In this document: positions 51,427-60,008 of the stretch, one piece after another | How positions within the stretch are numbered: the first letter of the stretch is position 1 | Layout of the letters: every line of letters begins with the position of its first letter | Source: Bermanella sp036960565 | Lineage (GTDB): Bacteria > Pseudomonadota > Gammaproteobacteria > Pseudomonadales > Oceanobacteraceae | Reading direction: 5' to 3' | Assembly (NCBI GenBank): GCA_036960565.1 | Contig: JBALXQ010000037.1 | Coordinates: 1-64,000 of the forward strand | DNA length: 64,000 nucleotides | The notes under the pieces: generated by a model | Database searches by the model: none | The model's input: the letters and a program-made list of their open reading frames with translations, nothing else | What the model was told of the DNA's origin: nothing | Position numbers and translations under genes: made by a program

Positions 51427-52806
51427 ATGGATCAGCAAGTCGCAAATCTAAAAATGCCGCCCAACTCTGTTGATGCCGAACGCTCGGTATTAGGTGGGTT
51501 AATGCTGGATAACCGGGCTTTTGAAATCGTAGCAGAGCGTCTGCAAGCGGACGACTTTTTTCGGCATCAGCATAGTCTTATTTTTCAAGTAATTTGCACT
51601 CTGGCTGAGCAAGATAAACCATTTGATATATTAACTCTCAGTGATGAACTGAACGATATTGATGAGCTGGAAAACAGTGGCGGCTTAAGTTACTTGTCTG
51701 AATTAGTTGAGACCACGCCTTCCGCCGCCAATATTTCTGCTTACACAGATATCGTTAAAGAAAAATCATTATTAAGACGTCTGGCGGAAGCCGCAACCGA
51801 TATTGTAGATGGCGCTTATAATACTGGTGGCGCCGACGCGCTGGATTTAATCAGCGATGCTGAAAAGCGTATTGCCGAAGTGGCAGAAGGCGGCGGCAAA
51901 AAAGACTCCGGCCCAGAGCATGTGAATGCCATCATGTCTCGAACTCTTGAGAACATTGAAGAAATGTTCAATATGCCGGACGGCCTTACCGGTTTAACCA
52001 CAGGCTTTACAGAATTAGATGAACGCACCAACGGCTTTCAAGTCGCCGACCTGGTGATCATAGCCGGCCGTCCTTCCATGGGTAAAACCACCTTTGCCAT
52101 GAACCTGTGTGAAAACGCATTGCTGGGCAGTGATTTACCTGTATTAGTATTCAGTATGGAAATGCCCAAAGAAGCCATCTTAATGCGTATGTATTCCTCG
52201 GTGGGACGTATACCTTCTAATAGACTGCGTTCGGGTAAATTGGACGAGGAGGATTGGCCAAAGCTAACCTCAGCGTTTAACTTGTTAAAAGATAAACCCC
52301 TGTACATAGATGATACCGCCGCACTCACGCCACAAGAAATGCGCGCCAGATGTCGGCGTGTATACCGCGAAAATAATAATAAGCTGGGATTGGTAATGAT
52401 CGATTACCTTCAGCTCATGACCGTTGCAGGTAAAAGTGAAGGGCGTACTCAGGAAATTTCTGAAATATCCCGATCATTAAAAGGCCTGGCTAAAGAATTC
52501 GAATGCCCAGTACTGGCGCTATCTCAGTTAAACCGATCCTTGGAGCAACGCCCCAATAAACGCCCAGTAATGTCGGATTTGCGTGAATCAGGCGCCATTG
52601 AGCAGGATGCAGATATCATTGCTTTTATATATCGTGATGAAGTATATAACGAAGATACCCCTGATAAAGGCATTGGCGAAATCATCATAGGTAAACACCG
52701 TAATGGTGAAATCGGCACCGACCGTTTAGCTTTTATTGGTAAATACACACGCTTTGAAAATCTGGCAGCCGGATTTTATGAAGGGCGTGATTTTGATGAT
52801 GAATAG
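51427..52806 (+). CDS. dnaB: Replicative DNA helicase
   Basis: A 459-residue hexameric helicase (E. coli 471) from the ATG at 51427, giving MDQQVANLKMPPNSVDAERS. An in-frame TTG at 51361 would add 22 poorly conserved residues; both have weak ribosome binding sites. The N-terminal domain has SVLGGLMLDN. The RecA-like motor has Walker A GRPSMGKTTFA, VFSMEMPKEAILMR, Walker B LVMIDYLQLM and SQLNRSLEQR, and ADIIAFIYRDEVY. It unwinds DNA at the replication fork and recruits primase. Confidence 0.96.
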   Translation: MDQQVANLKMPPNSVDAERSVLGGLMLDNRAFEIVAERLQADDFFRHQHSLIFQVICTLAEQDKPFDILTLSDELNDIDELENSGGLSYLSELVETTPSAANISAYTDIVKEKSLLRRLAEAATDIVDGAYNTGGADALDLISDAEKRIAEVAEGGGKKDSGPEHVNAIMSRTLENIEEMFNMPDGLTGLTTGFTELDERTNGFQVADLVIIAGRPSMGKTTFAMNLCENALLGSDLPVLVFSMEMPKEAILMRMYSSVGRIPSNRLRSGKLDEEDWPKLTSAFNLLKDKPLYIDDTAALTPQEMRARCRRVYRENNNKLGLVMIDYLQLMTVAGKSEGRTQEISEISRSLKGLAKEFECPVLALSQLNRSLEQRPNKRPVMSDLRESGAIEQDADIIAFIYRDEVYNEDTPDKGIGEIIIGKHRNGEIGTDRLAFIGKYTRFENLAAGFYEGRDFDDE

Positions 52807-52891
52807 GATTGGTTAATATTTTATTCAGGTAAATTAAAATCCCTTTTTATCCGAAGCCGCTACATTTCTCTGTTCTCATGGCACATATTTA

Positions 52892-52917
52892 AATGCAGTG
52901 AAGCTCTTCACTGCATT
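52892..52917. other. Perfect hairpin after dnaB
   Basis: AATGCAGTGAAG and CTTCACTGCATT (52892-52917) form 12-base arms around CT. It has no T-run and sits about 90 bases past the dnaB stop, so it may be a weak terminator or mRNA-stability element. Confidence 0.6.
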
Positions 52918-53063
52918 AGCAATACATTGCTTACCCTTGTTAATCTCACTTCACCTTGAAATTGAATACCTATTTTGCAAAATATAATTTTCTAGTAGCG
53001 GGATGTTATTTAAATTATGATTGCGCGCAATTATAAAAATAAATACACAATGGAGTGTTAAGT

Positions 53064-54518
53064 ATGTTATTTCGAGTTATTTTTCTTTTGTTTTTTTCCT
53101 CTGCCGCATTGAGTGCTGGCGTCACCATAGATGTTGATTTAGAGATGACTATTGACCAAATCGAATATGTCAATGTAGAGCCGGATAACGCTGATTCGCC
53201 GGTTACATCTTCTATAGTTACAGATCATATAGCCTCAAGCTGGAATAATATTGAAGCCACTAAGCAAGGGTTGGATTCCTTTCAAGCAATTACAGTTACG
53301 CATCCAAATAGTCGAGCAGGTGTGCTTGTTGAGCTATCTAATAGAGAAATAGAAATTCTATATAAAGATAACACGCTAAATGTTATTGAATTAAATGTAG
53401 ATGGTTCACAGGATATTGGAATCTACCCTGAGATACCTAATGACTTTGAGAGTTATGGCTTACTAAATGGTGTGCCTTATATTCTAGATATTGAAGCAGA
53501 TACAATTTGGCAGTGGGACACGGATTACTGGAGAGATTTGGCAGCAACGCAAACTTTGCCCGCCGGAGAGTATCAATCAGTACTGTCTTACGGTAGTAAT
53601 TACTTATTATCCACTGAAGATGAAATTGAGGGTGGTTTATGGCAGGTAGGTTTAACCAATCAACAATTATCAAACGTTACCTGGCCTTCTAACTCTTCAT
53701 TAATTGGGACCCCTATCGGTCTCCTTCAATTTTATAAAGGCAGTGCAAATGAAGTGGTTGGCCATTGGCTAGAGTCTAATGCTGGTGATTTTACTCTTGG
53801 CCTAAATATTGATGATTATCCATTTGTACGTGGAACAGCTACCGATGGAGGTATCATGTTAGCCTTTTACGGGGCAGAGCCATTGAAGCTGTTCTGGCTA
53901 CCCACCAATCCCTCAGCTAATAATTCTATCTCTGAAATAGAAATACCTTTCAACTGGCGATCTTTCAATTGGTGCCATAGTGCATACCCTAAAGCATTTT
54001 GTGTCATGGATGTGCAAGATGTGGGTTATGCCTTATATGAGGTAATTGATGGTGAATTTGTGCTGGATTCAATTTTAAATGAAGCGTTTTCGGGTAAATC
54101 TATTAACGGTATTTATGCTATTGGAGAGCATCGATTTATTTCTGCATATTATAATGGTGTTGGTGATGATCGCTCTTATCTATATGCAGTTAATGGGACC
54201 GGCGTTGAAATGATTATGAGTGTTGAGAGATCATCAACTGATGATCCATATTATTTATTGCCTAGTCGCGATGAAGGAATATTTTATTGGATAGGTAAAG
54301 AGTTAGGTCGTACCCAGCTATATAAAGGATATGCTTCAGGTGATTTTATATTTAAGCGAAATGTTGATGCATCGCAGCAAGTTGATGACCCAGTAGAGGA
54401 AAGCGATGACTCTTCAGAAAGTTCGGGTGGTGGTGGCAGCATGCCAAGCTACTTGTTGGCCATGCTGCTGATGTTGCTAATACCCAGAGTTAGATCGTAC
54501 CCGGTTTCGGGCGTCTAA
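53064..54518 (+). CDS. Exported protein with GlyGly-CTERM-like tail, unrecognised
   Basis: A 484-residue secreted protein from the ATG at 53064; TGGAGTG lies 6 bases upstream, and the GTG at 53055 is inside that site. The signal peptide is MLFRVIFLLFFSSAALS(A). The body is beta-rich, with repeated Trp/Gly/Asp-containing strands that suggest a propeller-like fold, though I do not recognise a family. The end is DDSSESSGGGGSMPSYLLA, a hydrophobic helix and IPRVRS, a GlyGly-CTERM-like tail. The last eight residues (SYPVSGV and the stop) are coded by sequence that also ends rsmC on the other strand. Confidence 0.75.
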   Translation: MLFRVIFLLFFSSAALSAGVTIDVDLEMTIDQIEYVNVEPDNADSPVTSSIVTDHIASSWNNIEATKQGLDSFQAITVTHPNSRAGVLVELSNREIEILYKDNTLNVIELNVDGSQDIGIYPEIPNDFESYGLLNGVPYILDIEADTIWQWDTDYWRDLAATQTLPAGEYQSVLSYGSNYLLSTEDEIEGGLWQVGLTNQQLSNVTWPSNSSLIGTPIGLLQFYKGSANEVVGHWLESNAGDFTLGLNIDDYPFVRGTATDGGIMLAFYGAEPLKLFWLPTNPSANNSISEIEIPFNWRSFNWCHSAYPKAFCVMDVQDVGYALYEVIDGEFVLDSILNEAFSGKSINGIYAIGEHRFISAYYNGVGDDRSYLYAVNGTGVEMIMSVERSSTDDPYYLLPSRDEGIFYWIGKELGRTQLYKGYASGDFIFKRNVDASQQVDDPVEESDDSSESSGGGGSMPSYLLAMLLMLLIPRVRSYPVSGV

Positions 54519-55512
54519 TACCGTCACACAAAATCACTTTATAGCCATTTTCTTTTTTCACTTCAGTAATGGTTTTAAAGTGGTCACGTAAAATCACTTC
54601 GTAATTCAAAAACTCGTTAGCCACTAATAATAGTTTTCCGCTGAGTTTCAAATGTTCTTTTGCTTCTTTTAGGAATGCTTCAGTCACGTTGTAATCGGTG
54701 CGTACGCCTTGATGAAAAGGTGGGTTACTCACAATCCAATTATAGCGATCTTCTACCTTCTCAAAGCCATTGCTTAAATAGGCTTCAGATAATGGTGTTT
54801 TATTGTTCTCAAGGTTTCTTTGTGCGCAGTGTACCGCTAACACATCATCATCGATGAGTTCTAACTCTTCATATTCTCTGTGCTGGCTAATGTAGGTGGC
54901 AATAGTACCGGCACCACAACCAAAATCTAGAATACGGCCTTTAATTTTACGGGGCAGGTTGTTTAACAGAACAGCTGTGCCTTTATCTAGTTTTTCTTGG
55001 CTAAACACACCGGGCAAAGCTTGCAGGGTTAAGCCCAAATCATTTTCCTGAGAAACATAATAATTATTTATGTCAAAAGCCTTGGGGTTAATGGCCTTGC
55101 TGGCTGAAACAATAGCGCTGTGTTTACCCGAAGTCATCTTGTCTATTGTTTCAAAGTTATTCTTAAGCGATTTGGCTAGGCTTTTAATGCCGCCCTTGTT
55201 TTCGCCTACAAACCAAACTTGTCCATCGTCATTAAGGCAAGCGGAAGCGTAATCAACAAAAAATGATAAACGGGCTTTGGCTTTAGGCAGATAAATGATG
55301 ATGTCATCAAATTTCTTGGTGGGTAAGCTGGTAATACTGGCCAGTTCAAACCCTCGTTGTTCAAAGCCTTTAGTCACTGCAAAGCTGGTGTTGGCAATGG
55401 TCCAAGCTGTAGGTAGCTCGTGGGCCAGGTCATCCTGAGGTGGATTAATTAACAGGGCTTGCTCAGGGAGTTCTTGCTGTAGTAATAACTGGCTAGGCAG
55501 GTTTAGGCTCAT
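54490..55512 (-). CDS. rsmC: 16S rRNA (guanine-1207-N2)-methyltransferase
   Basis: A 340-residue SAM-dependent enzyme (E. coli RsmC 343) that methylates G1207 of 16S rRNA. The N-terminal half is the catalytically silent twin domain. The C-terminal half has the SAM motif LDFGCGAGTIATYIS and the catalytic SNPPFHQG. Its last 29 bases overlap the end of the convergent GlyGly-CTERM-like gene. Confidence 0.93.
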   Translation of the reverse strand: MSLNLPSQLLLQQELPEQALLINPPQDDLAHELPTAWTIANTSFAVTKGFEQRGFELASITSLPTKKFDDIIIYLPKAKARLSFFVDYASACLNDDGQVWFVGENKGGIKSLAKSLKNNFETIDKMTSGKHSAIVSASKAINPKAFDINNYYVSQENDLGLTLQALPGVFSQEKLDKGTAVLLNNLPRKIKGRILDFGCGAGTIATYISQHREYEELELIDDDVLAVHCAQRNLENNKTPLSEAYLSNGFEKVEDRYNWIVSNPPFHQGVRTDYNVTEAFLKEAKEHLKLSGKLLLVANEFLNYEVILRDHFKTITEVKKENGYKVILCDGIRRPKPGTI

Positions 55513-55643
55513 GCTGTGTCACTTCAATAAATTTGGCTGTATTGTAGTGAATTCGGACCAAACTGACCAATCTATATTCAACTGGCGGGGGTGGAAAGGC
55601 ACTTATTTATCGCCCCAAGACTGGCTTAGGGCGATAACGATTC

Positions 55644-55763
55644 TTAAAACTCGTAATCCGCGTTTAGCTGGTAAGACTGAGTCAGGTCTTTATTCACATA
55701 CTCAAGGCGAACCACCGGTTACAGGCGGTGATCGCGGGGCTGTGAAATGTCACCAAAGCCCAT
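55644..55763 (-). pseudogene. Decayed copy of the 3' end of the downstream barrel gene
   Basis: A 120-base minus-strand segment whose translation ends RLEYVNKDLTQSYQL then NADYEF and a stop; the neighbouring intact gene ends in the same words with NAVYEF. The copies differ mainly at third codon positions, so the fragment comes from a diverged paralogue rather than a fresh copy. An in-frame TAA upstream of the matching part and loss of the 5' end show that it is not a gene. Two plus-strand ORFs over these repeats are only antisense artefacts. Confidence 0.75.
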
Positions 55764-55775
55764 GGGCTGAGTTAT

Positions 55776-56303
55776 TTAAAACTCGTAAACCGCATTTAAT
55801 TGATAAGACTGAGTCAGGTCTTTATTCACATATTCAAGGCGAACCACTGATTGTGGGTGAACGCGGTATTGAGCGCCAAAGCCCATGAACAGGCCGTCGT
55901 CACCATTAATGCCGTAACCTAGACGTAGCAAACCAGATAAGTTGCTGTCTATTTCAGGCAGGCCTTTTGTAATTACGCCTGCAGCCCAAATACCATCGGC
56001 ATCGTCGCCGCCACTGCCAAAGTTATCGGTCTGAATTAGGCCAAATTCGGTGGCTAGGTCAAAACCGTTACGGTTGCCGTATTCGTATCCGGCGAAGATC
56101 TGGAAGCCATTGGCATCTGTATCGCGCCCACCAAAACTTGAACCGTCCATGCGATTGTGGCTTAAGCCAGCGCCTAGGTATAATTTGTTCAGGTCAAAAG
56201 ACACCATGTTTTTTTCTTCGGTGTTGGCGGCTTGTTCTTGAGCGCATAACAGTGAAGAACTTAAAGCCAGAGCTAACGCGGCAACTGATAGAGTTGTTTT
56301 CAT
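55776..56303 (-). CDS. Small outer-membrane beta-barrel protein
   Basis: A 175-residue exported protein with a signal peptide (MKTTLSVAALALALSSSLLC(A)) and mature region beginning QEQAANTEEKNMVSFDLNKL. It shows about eight amphipathic strands, with Gly/Tyr-rich LYLGAGLSHNRM and GFQIFAGYEYGNRNG, and a C-terminal Phe (NAVYEF), a typical barrel-assembly signal. It resembles OmpA/OmpW-sized small barrels, but I cannot name the family. It follows srkA after 289 bases on the same strand. Confidence 0.78.
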   Translation of the reverse strand: MKTTLSVAALALALSSSLLCAQEQAANTEEKNMVSFDLNKLYLGAGLSHNRMDGSSFGGRDTDANGFQIFAGYEYGNRNGFDLATEFGLIQTDNFGSGGDDADGIWAAGVITKGLPEIDSNLSGLLRLGYGINGDDGLFMGFGAQYRVHPQSVVRLEYVNKDLTQSYQLNAVYEF

Positions 56304-56523
56304 TATGTATCCAAAATAACAGGTGTGTAATATCGATAACCCAAGGTTGCCGATGGCCTCTAATAATTGGCAGGCAGTTTACCCAGCTAAGTCTTAGGCT
56401 GCAATTGGCGGTCTTAGTGAATTGAAAAACCGCCAAGCGGTTCACGTTAACTTCGACCTGCTAAATAGCAGTACAATTAATTGAGCTGCCCATAAGTGAG
56501 TTGGTGCACAAAAACTTAGAGTG

Positions 56524-56572
56524 AACATGCTGAAAGCATCCAAACTTGGATAAAAACACTTTCAGTATGTTT
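56524..56572 (-). terminator. Nested hairpin between srkA and the barrel gene
   Basis: AACATGCTGAAAG (56524-56536) pairs with CTTTCAGTATGTT (56559-56571) through one G:T wobble, and the loop contains ATCCAA/TTGGAT, a second hairpin. It is the likely end of srkA transcription, though it lacks a T-run. Confidence 0.5.
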
Positions 56573-56592
56573 ATACGGATGGCTTAAACGTT

Positions 56593-57597
56593 TTAATCAA
56601 TGAGTTGTAATTGAGGTTCTTGCAGAGCAGATAATTGCTCGCGTAAATTCAATATCTGCTCTGACCAGTAGCGTGGGCTGTTAAACCAAGGAAAGGCCAT
56701 CTTAAAAGCAGGGTCCTCCCAGCGTTTGGCTAACCAGGCGCTGTAATGCATTAAGCGCATGCTGCGCATCACTTCAATTAAAGGAAGTTCATTGGTTGGA
56801 AAGGGCAGGAACAGCTCATAACCTTTTGCAATGGCCGCAAGTTGGGCTTGCATCTGGTCACGTTCCCCGTGCAATAACATCCAAATATCCTGAATACGCG
56901 GAGCCAAAACACAATCATCCAAATCCAGCATATACGGTTGCTGCTGATGCCAAATAAGGTTTCCGGCGTGTATATCTCCATGAACCAGTTTTAAGCTGGG
57001 TTGAATGTTATCCCAGCGCTCTTGCAATATATTGTATAAATCAAGGCTGACACTTTCGTAAGCGGGGATTAGGTCGGGCTCGATGAAATTATTTTCAAGT
57101 AAATAGTTTCGGCTATTTTGCGCAAAGGTTACCGGGGTCATATCTGGGCGCGCATCGCTGGGCACACAGTTCGCAGTTTGATGTAGGCGACCGAGTAAAC
57201 GCCCCATTTGCTCAAAATCGGCCAGATCTTCAATTTGGCCACTGCGCCCACCTTGTCTTGGAAACAACGCAAAGCGAAAGCCTTCAAACTCAAACAGGGT
57301 TTTATCATTAATCACCATGGGACCAATTACAGGAATATCGTCCACCATGGCCTCTAATGCAAAGTTATGTTCTTGCAGTATGGTGGCATCGCTCCAGCGC
57401 TTGGGTCGGTAAAACTTGGCAATGATCTGAGTTACTTGCTCATCACCTTCTTGTTCAATGCCAATTTGGTATACCCGGTTTTCATAGCTATTTAGCGCCA
57501 TCTGGTGGCCACTGGTTAATGAGCCTTGCGGACCCAATATAGAGTCGATGGCATTTAATATTGTGTCCGGGGTTAACCGGTCGTAATCGTGAGACAT
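56593..57597 (-). CDS. srkA: Stress response serine/threonine kinase SrkA
   Basis: A 334-residue protein kinase of the YihE/RdoA family (E. coli SrkA 328) that protects cells in stress, in E. coli by countering MazEF-type toxicity. The N-terminal lobe starts with DYDRLTPDTILNAIDSILG. The catalytic loop is LVHGDIHAGNLIW and the metal-binding DLDDCVLAPRIQDIW follows. The family-typical WYQRP-like arginine block (FYRPKRWS) is near residue 89. It is a single gene. Confidence 0.92.
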   Translation of the reverse strand: MSHDYDRLTPDTILNAIDSILGPQGSLTSGHQMALNSYENRVYQIGIEQEGDEQVTQIIAKFYRPKRWSDATILQEHNFALEAMVDDIPVIGPMVINDKTLFEFEGFRFALFPRQGGRSGQIEDLADFEQMGRLLGRLHQTANCVPSDARPDMTPVTFAQNSRNYLLENNFIEPDLIPAYESVSLDLYNILQERWDNIQPSLKLVHGDIHAGNLIWHQQQPYMLDLDDCVLAPRIQDIWMLLHGERDQMQAQLAAIAKGYELFLPFPTNELPLIEVMRSMRLMHYSAWLAKRWEDPAFKMAFPWFNSPRYWSEQILNLREQLSALQEPQLQLID

Positions 57598-57840
57598 ATT
57601 GTGGCTTGCTCATGGTGGCATTGTCGGCATGACTAAAAAAGTGGCCGAACATAAATAGGTTCAATGAGGGCAGTTTACTGCTTTGTTTTCGCTCTGGCGA
57701 GGAAGTGATAATTTATAGTCGCTGAAATTGCTATTCATGCTTTTTTGAAAGATAATTTTGCCCACAAAATAATAATTGAAGTGACGAAACTTGATTTGGT
57801 TAATTCATAGCAAATCAGGCTTTTGAAAGAGAGAGTAAAC

Positions 57841-58008
57841 GTGAGTAAAGCAGTAAATCCACCAACAGCACTTGTGCAAACCTGGCTTGACCTAATTCGT
57901 TCTAGTGAATCAAGTGAAGTACGCGAAACCGCTAAAGAAAAACTACTGGGCGCTTTTGGCAACATGAAAGAAGTGGTGGAGTTTGTGAAGATCAATGGTT
58001 TGAAATAA
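57841..58008 (+). CDS. Small conserved-looking protein (55 residues)
   Basis: A 55-residue protein starting at the GTG at 57841, which is preceded by GAAAGAGAGAG at good spacing. It begins MSKAVNPPTALVQTWLDLI and is predicted helical (SSEVRETAKEKLLGAFGNM). No membrane segment or known domain was recognised. Good codon use and a clear ribosome binding site favour a real gene; it ends 8 bases before the convergent comF stop. Confidence 0.7.
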   Translation: MSKAVNPPTALVQTWLDLIRSSESSEVRETAKEKLLGAFGNMKEVVEFVKINGLK

Positions 58009-58015
58009 AACCAGT

Positions 58016-58612
58016 TTATCTTGGGGGCGTCCTAGCAAGACACCCTACTACAACGCTCTTTGCGCCAGCGCGTTTTAATAATTGGCTTATGCGATTACAG
58101 GTGGCGCCAGTGGTAATCACATCATCTATTAATAGTATGTTTTTCCCCTGCAGATTGCTCTGCTGACGTTTATCTACCTTAAAAGCCTGCCTTAAGTTTT
58201 TTAACCTAGCCTTTCTGTCCAACCCCTGTTGGTCCTGACCTTTTTTAACACGCTTTACTGCATCTATTACGGGAGTAGACAATTGCTTGGCCAATACGCG
58301 GCTTAGGTTGCGCACTGGATTATGGCCGCGCCTTAATAATTTTTGCCAGTGATAAGGAACGGGCACCACAGCATCAAACTGTTGCCCATTAAGTTTTTCA
58401 AGTAGCTGCTGAATAATTTGTTCGGTGCCCAAAACATTGCTGTGCTTTTTCCACCTGTGGATTAAATCTTTTAGTGGCGGGCGGTACTCATAAGGACAGA
58501 AGACTTGGTCGAAGGCGGGAGGCTGGCTTAGACAGTGGCCGCAGATATGGGAATGAATATTCGGCTCAGCGCAGCGTGGGCACTGGCACGTTAAAACCGG
58601 CAGGGCATTCAT
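58016..58612 (-). CDS. comF: ComF family phosphoribosyltransferase-like protein
   Basis: A 198-residue protein from the first ATG at 58612. The phosphoribosyltransferase motif is ILLIDDVITTGATCNRI, and the YRPPLKDLIHRWKKH and PVPYHWQKLLRRGHNPVRNL blocks are typical of ComF/GntX, which act in DNA uptake or use of transported DNA. CPRC and CGHC near the N-terminus are zinc-binding. The frame stays open upstream and adds CIYC and CLDC with ComF-like spacing, out to at least 58660, so the real N-terminus is probably upstream even though no ATG, GTG or TTG is found there. Confidence 0.9.
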   Translation of the reverse strand: MNALPVLTCQCPRCAEPNIHSHICGHCLSQPPAFDQVFCPYEYRPPLKDLIHRWKKHSNVLGTEQIIQQLLEKLNGQQFDAVVPVPYHWQKLLRRGHNPVRNLSRVLAKQLSTPVIDAVKRVKKGQDQQGLDRKARLKNLRQAFKVDKRQQSNLQGKNILLIDDVITTGATCNRISQLLKRAGAKSVVVGCLARTPPR

Positions 58613-58679
58613 GCAATCCAGGCAAATGTTTGTCTCACTGGTTTGCAGGCAATAAATGCACTGTATACTTAATAGTCTG

Positions 58680-58711
58680 TTGTAAACCTCAATCAGGAAT
58701 AAGGTTGACTG
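58680..58711. promoter_or_regulatory. BirA (biotin repressor) operator
   Basis: TTGTAAACC (58680-58688), 14 bases, then GGTTGACTG (58703-58711). This matches the BirA-type operator wTGTnAACC-N14/15-GGTTnACAw. It overlaps the -35 region of the bioB promoter candidate at 58705-58732 (TTGACT, 16 bases, TAATAT). Repression by biotinylated BirA is therefore expected. Confidence 0.85.
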
Positions 58712-58732
58712 CTTAATATAAGTGGTTAATAT
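58705..58732 (+). promoter_or_regulatory. Candidate bioB promoter
   Basis: TTGACT (58705-58710) and TAATAT (58727-58732), with 16 bases between. The BirA operator overlaps the -35. The leader would be about 145 bases. Confidence 0.6.
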
Positions 58733-58884
58733 GGCACCACAATTAAATACAGATATATGCTGTCACCCCAATACTTCACAGTTAACCATAAGTCTGCCCA
58801 ATAATATGTTCTGGCAGGCGCTTATGTGAGTATAGGACGTCTAACCCAATTAGGCGGGCAGCGCACAAATTATGAGGTTGAATT

Positions 58885-59943
58885 ATGAGTGCCACACTAG
58901 ATAACAATGTTCGTCATGACTGGAATAAAGCGGACGTTCAGGCGCTGTTTGATCTGCCATTTAATGACCTAATGTTTCAGGCACAAACGGTACACCGTCA
59001 GCACTTCAACCCTAACGAAGTGCAAGTGAGCACCTTGTTAAGCATTAAAACCGGTTCTTGCCCTGAAGACTGCAAATATTGCCCGCAATCGGCTCATTAC
59101 AATACTGGTCTTGAAAAACAGCGTTTAATGGAAGTAGAAGCAGTACTTAAAAAAGCCGAAGAAGCCAAAGCCAAAGGTTCTAGCCGTTTCTGCATGGGCG
59201 CCGCTTGGAAAAACCCGAATAAACGCGATATGCCTTATGTACTAGACATGGTGAAGGGTGTACGTGCCATGGGTTTAGAAACCTGTATGACACTGGGCAT
59301 GCTAGATGAAGATCAAGCTGAACAACTTGCCGATGCAGGTCTTGATTATTACAACCATAACCTAGACACCAGCCCAGAATTTTACGACAAAATTATTACC
59401 ACCCGTACCTATGGTGATCGTTTAGATACGTTACAAAATGTGCGTGACTCGGGCATGAAAATTTGTTCAGGCGGCATTATTGGTATGGGCGAAACCCAAA
59501 CCGACCGCATTGGTTTATTAACCCAGTTAGCCAACCTTCCTGTTCAGCCTGAAAGTGTGCCCTTGAATATGTTAATCAAGGTAAAAGGCACGCCCATGGA
59601 AAACGTGGAAGATTTAGACCATATCGAATTTGTACGTTGCATCGCGGCGGCTCGAATTTTAATGCCAAAATCGCATGTACGATTATCGGCAGGCCGTGAA
59701 GGCATGAGCGATGAAATGCAAGCCATGTGTTTCATGGCCGGTGCAAACTCAATCTTTTACGGCGAGTGTTTACTGACAACGCCTAACCCTGAAACTCACA
59801 AAGATATGCAATTGTTTAAACGTTTGGGTCTAAAGCCTGAGCAAAGCATTGTAGAGCTTGATGATAATAACCAGGCAGAAAAACTGAGTAAACAAGTTCA
59901 GAAGCACGATAGCGCTCAACTATTCTTCGACGCCACTGTTTAA
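58885..59943 (+). CDS. bioB: Biotin synthase
   Basis: A 352-residue radical-SAM enzyme (E. coli 346) that inserts sulfur into dethiobiotin. The radical-SAM cluster is CPEDCKYC in SCPEDCKYCPQSAHY. The second [2Fe-2S] cluster residues include the Cys in SRFCMGAAW and LETCMTLGM. The conserved arginine is in VRLSAGREGMS. It is the first gene of the bio operon, and AGGTTGAATT precedes its ATG. Confidence 0.97.
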   Translation: MSATLDNNVRHDWNKADVQALFDLPFNDLMFQAQTVHRQHFNPNEVQVSTLLSIKTGSCPEDCKYCPQSAHYNTGLEKQRLMEVEAVLKKAEEAKAKGSSRFCMGAAWKNPNKRDMPYVLDMVKGVRAMGLETCMTLGMLDEDQAEQLADAGLDYYNHNLDTSPEFYDKIITTRTYGDRLDTLQNVRDSGMKICSGGIIGMGETQTDRIGLLTQLANLPVQPESVPLNMLIKVKGTPMENVEDLDHIEFVRCIAAARILMPKSHVRLSAGREGMSDEMQAMCFMAGANSIFYGECLLTTPNPETHKDMQLFKRLGLKPEQSIVELDDNNQAEKLSKQVQKHDSAQLFFDATV

Positions 59944-60008
59944 CATTAGGTGGTTACCTTTAATGATGACACATTAAAGGTAACTGCTTCTCCAAAAGAA
60001 ATGACCTA

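Noticed and set aside
55511..55888. Plus-strand ORF of 125 codons with two internal repeats
   Set aside because: It is antisense to the 3' end of the barrel gene and its decayed copy. The repeat similarity is strongest in the minus-strand codon frame, with third-position changes, so coding is on the minus strand.
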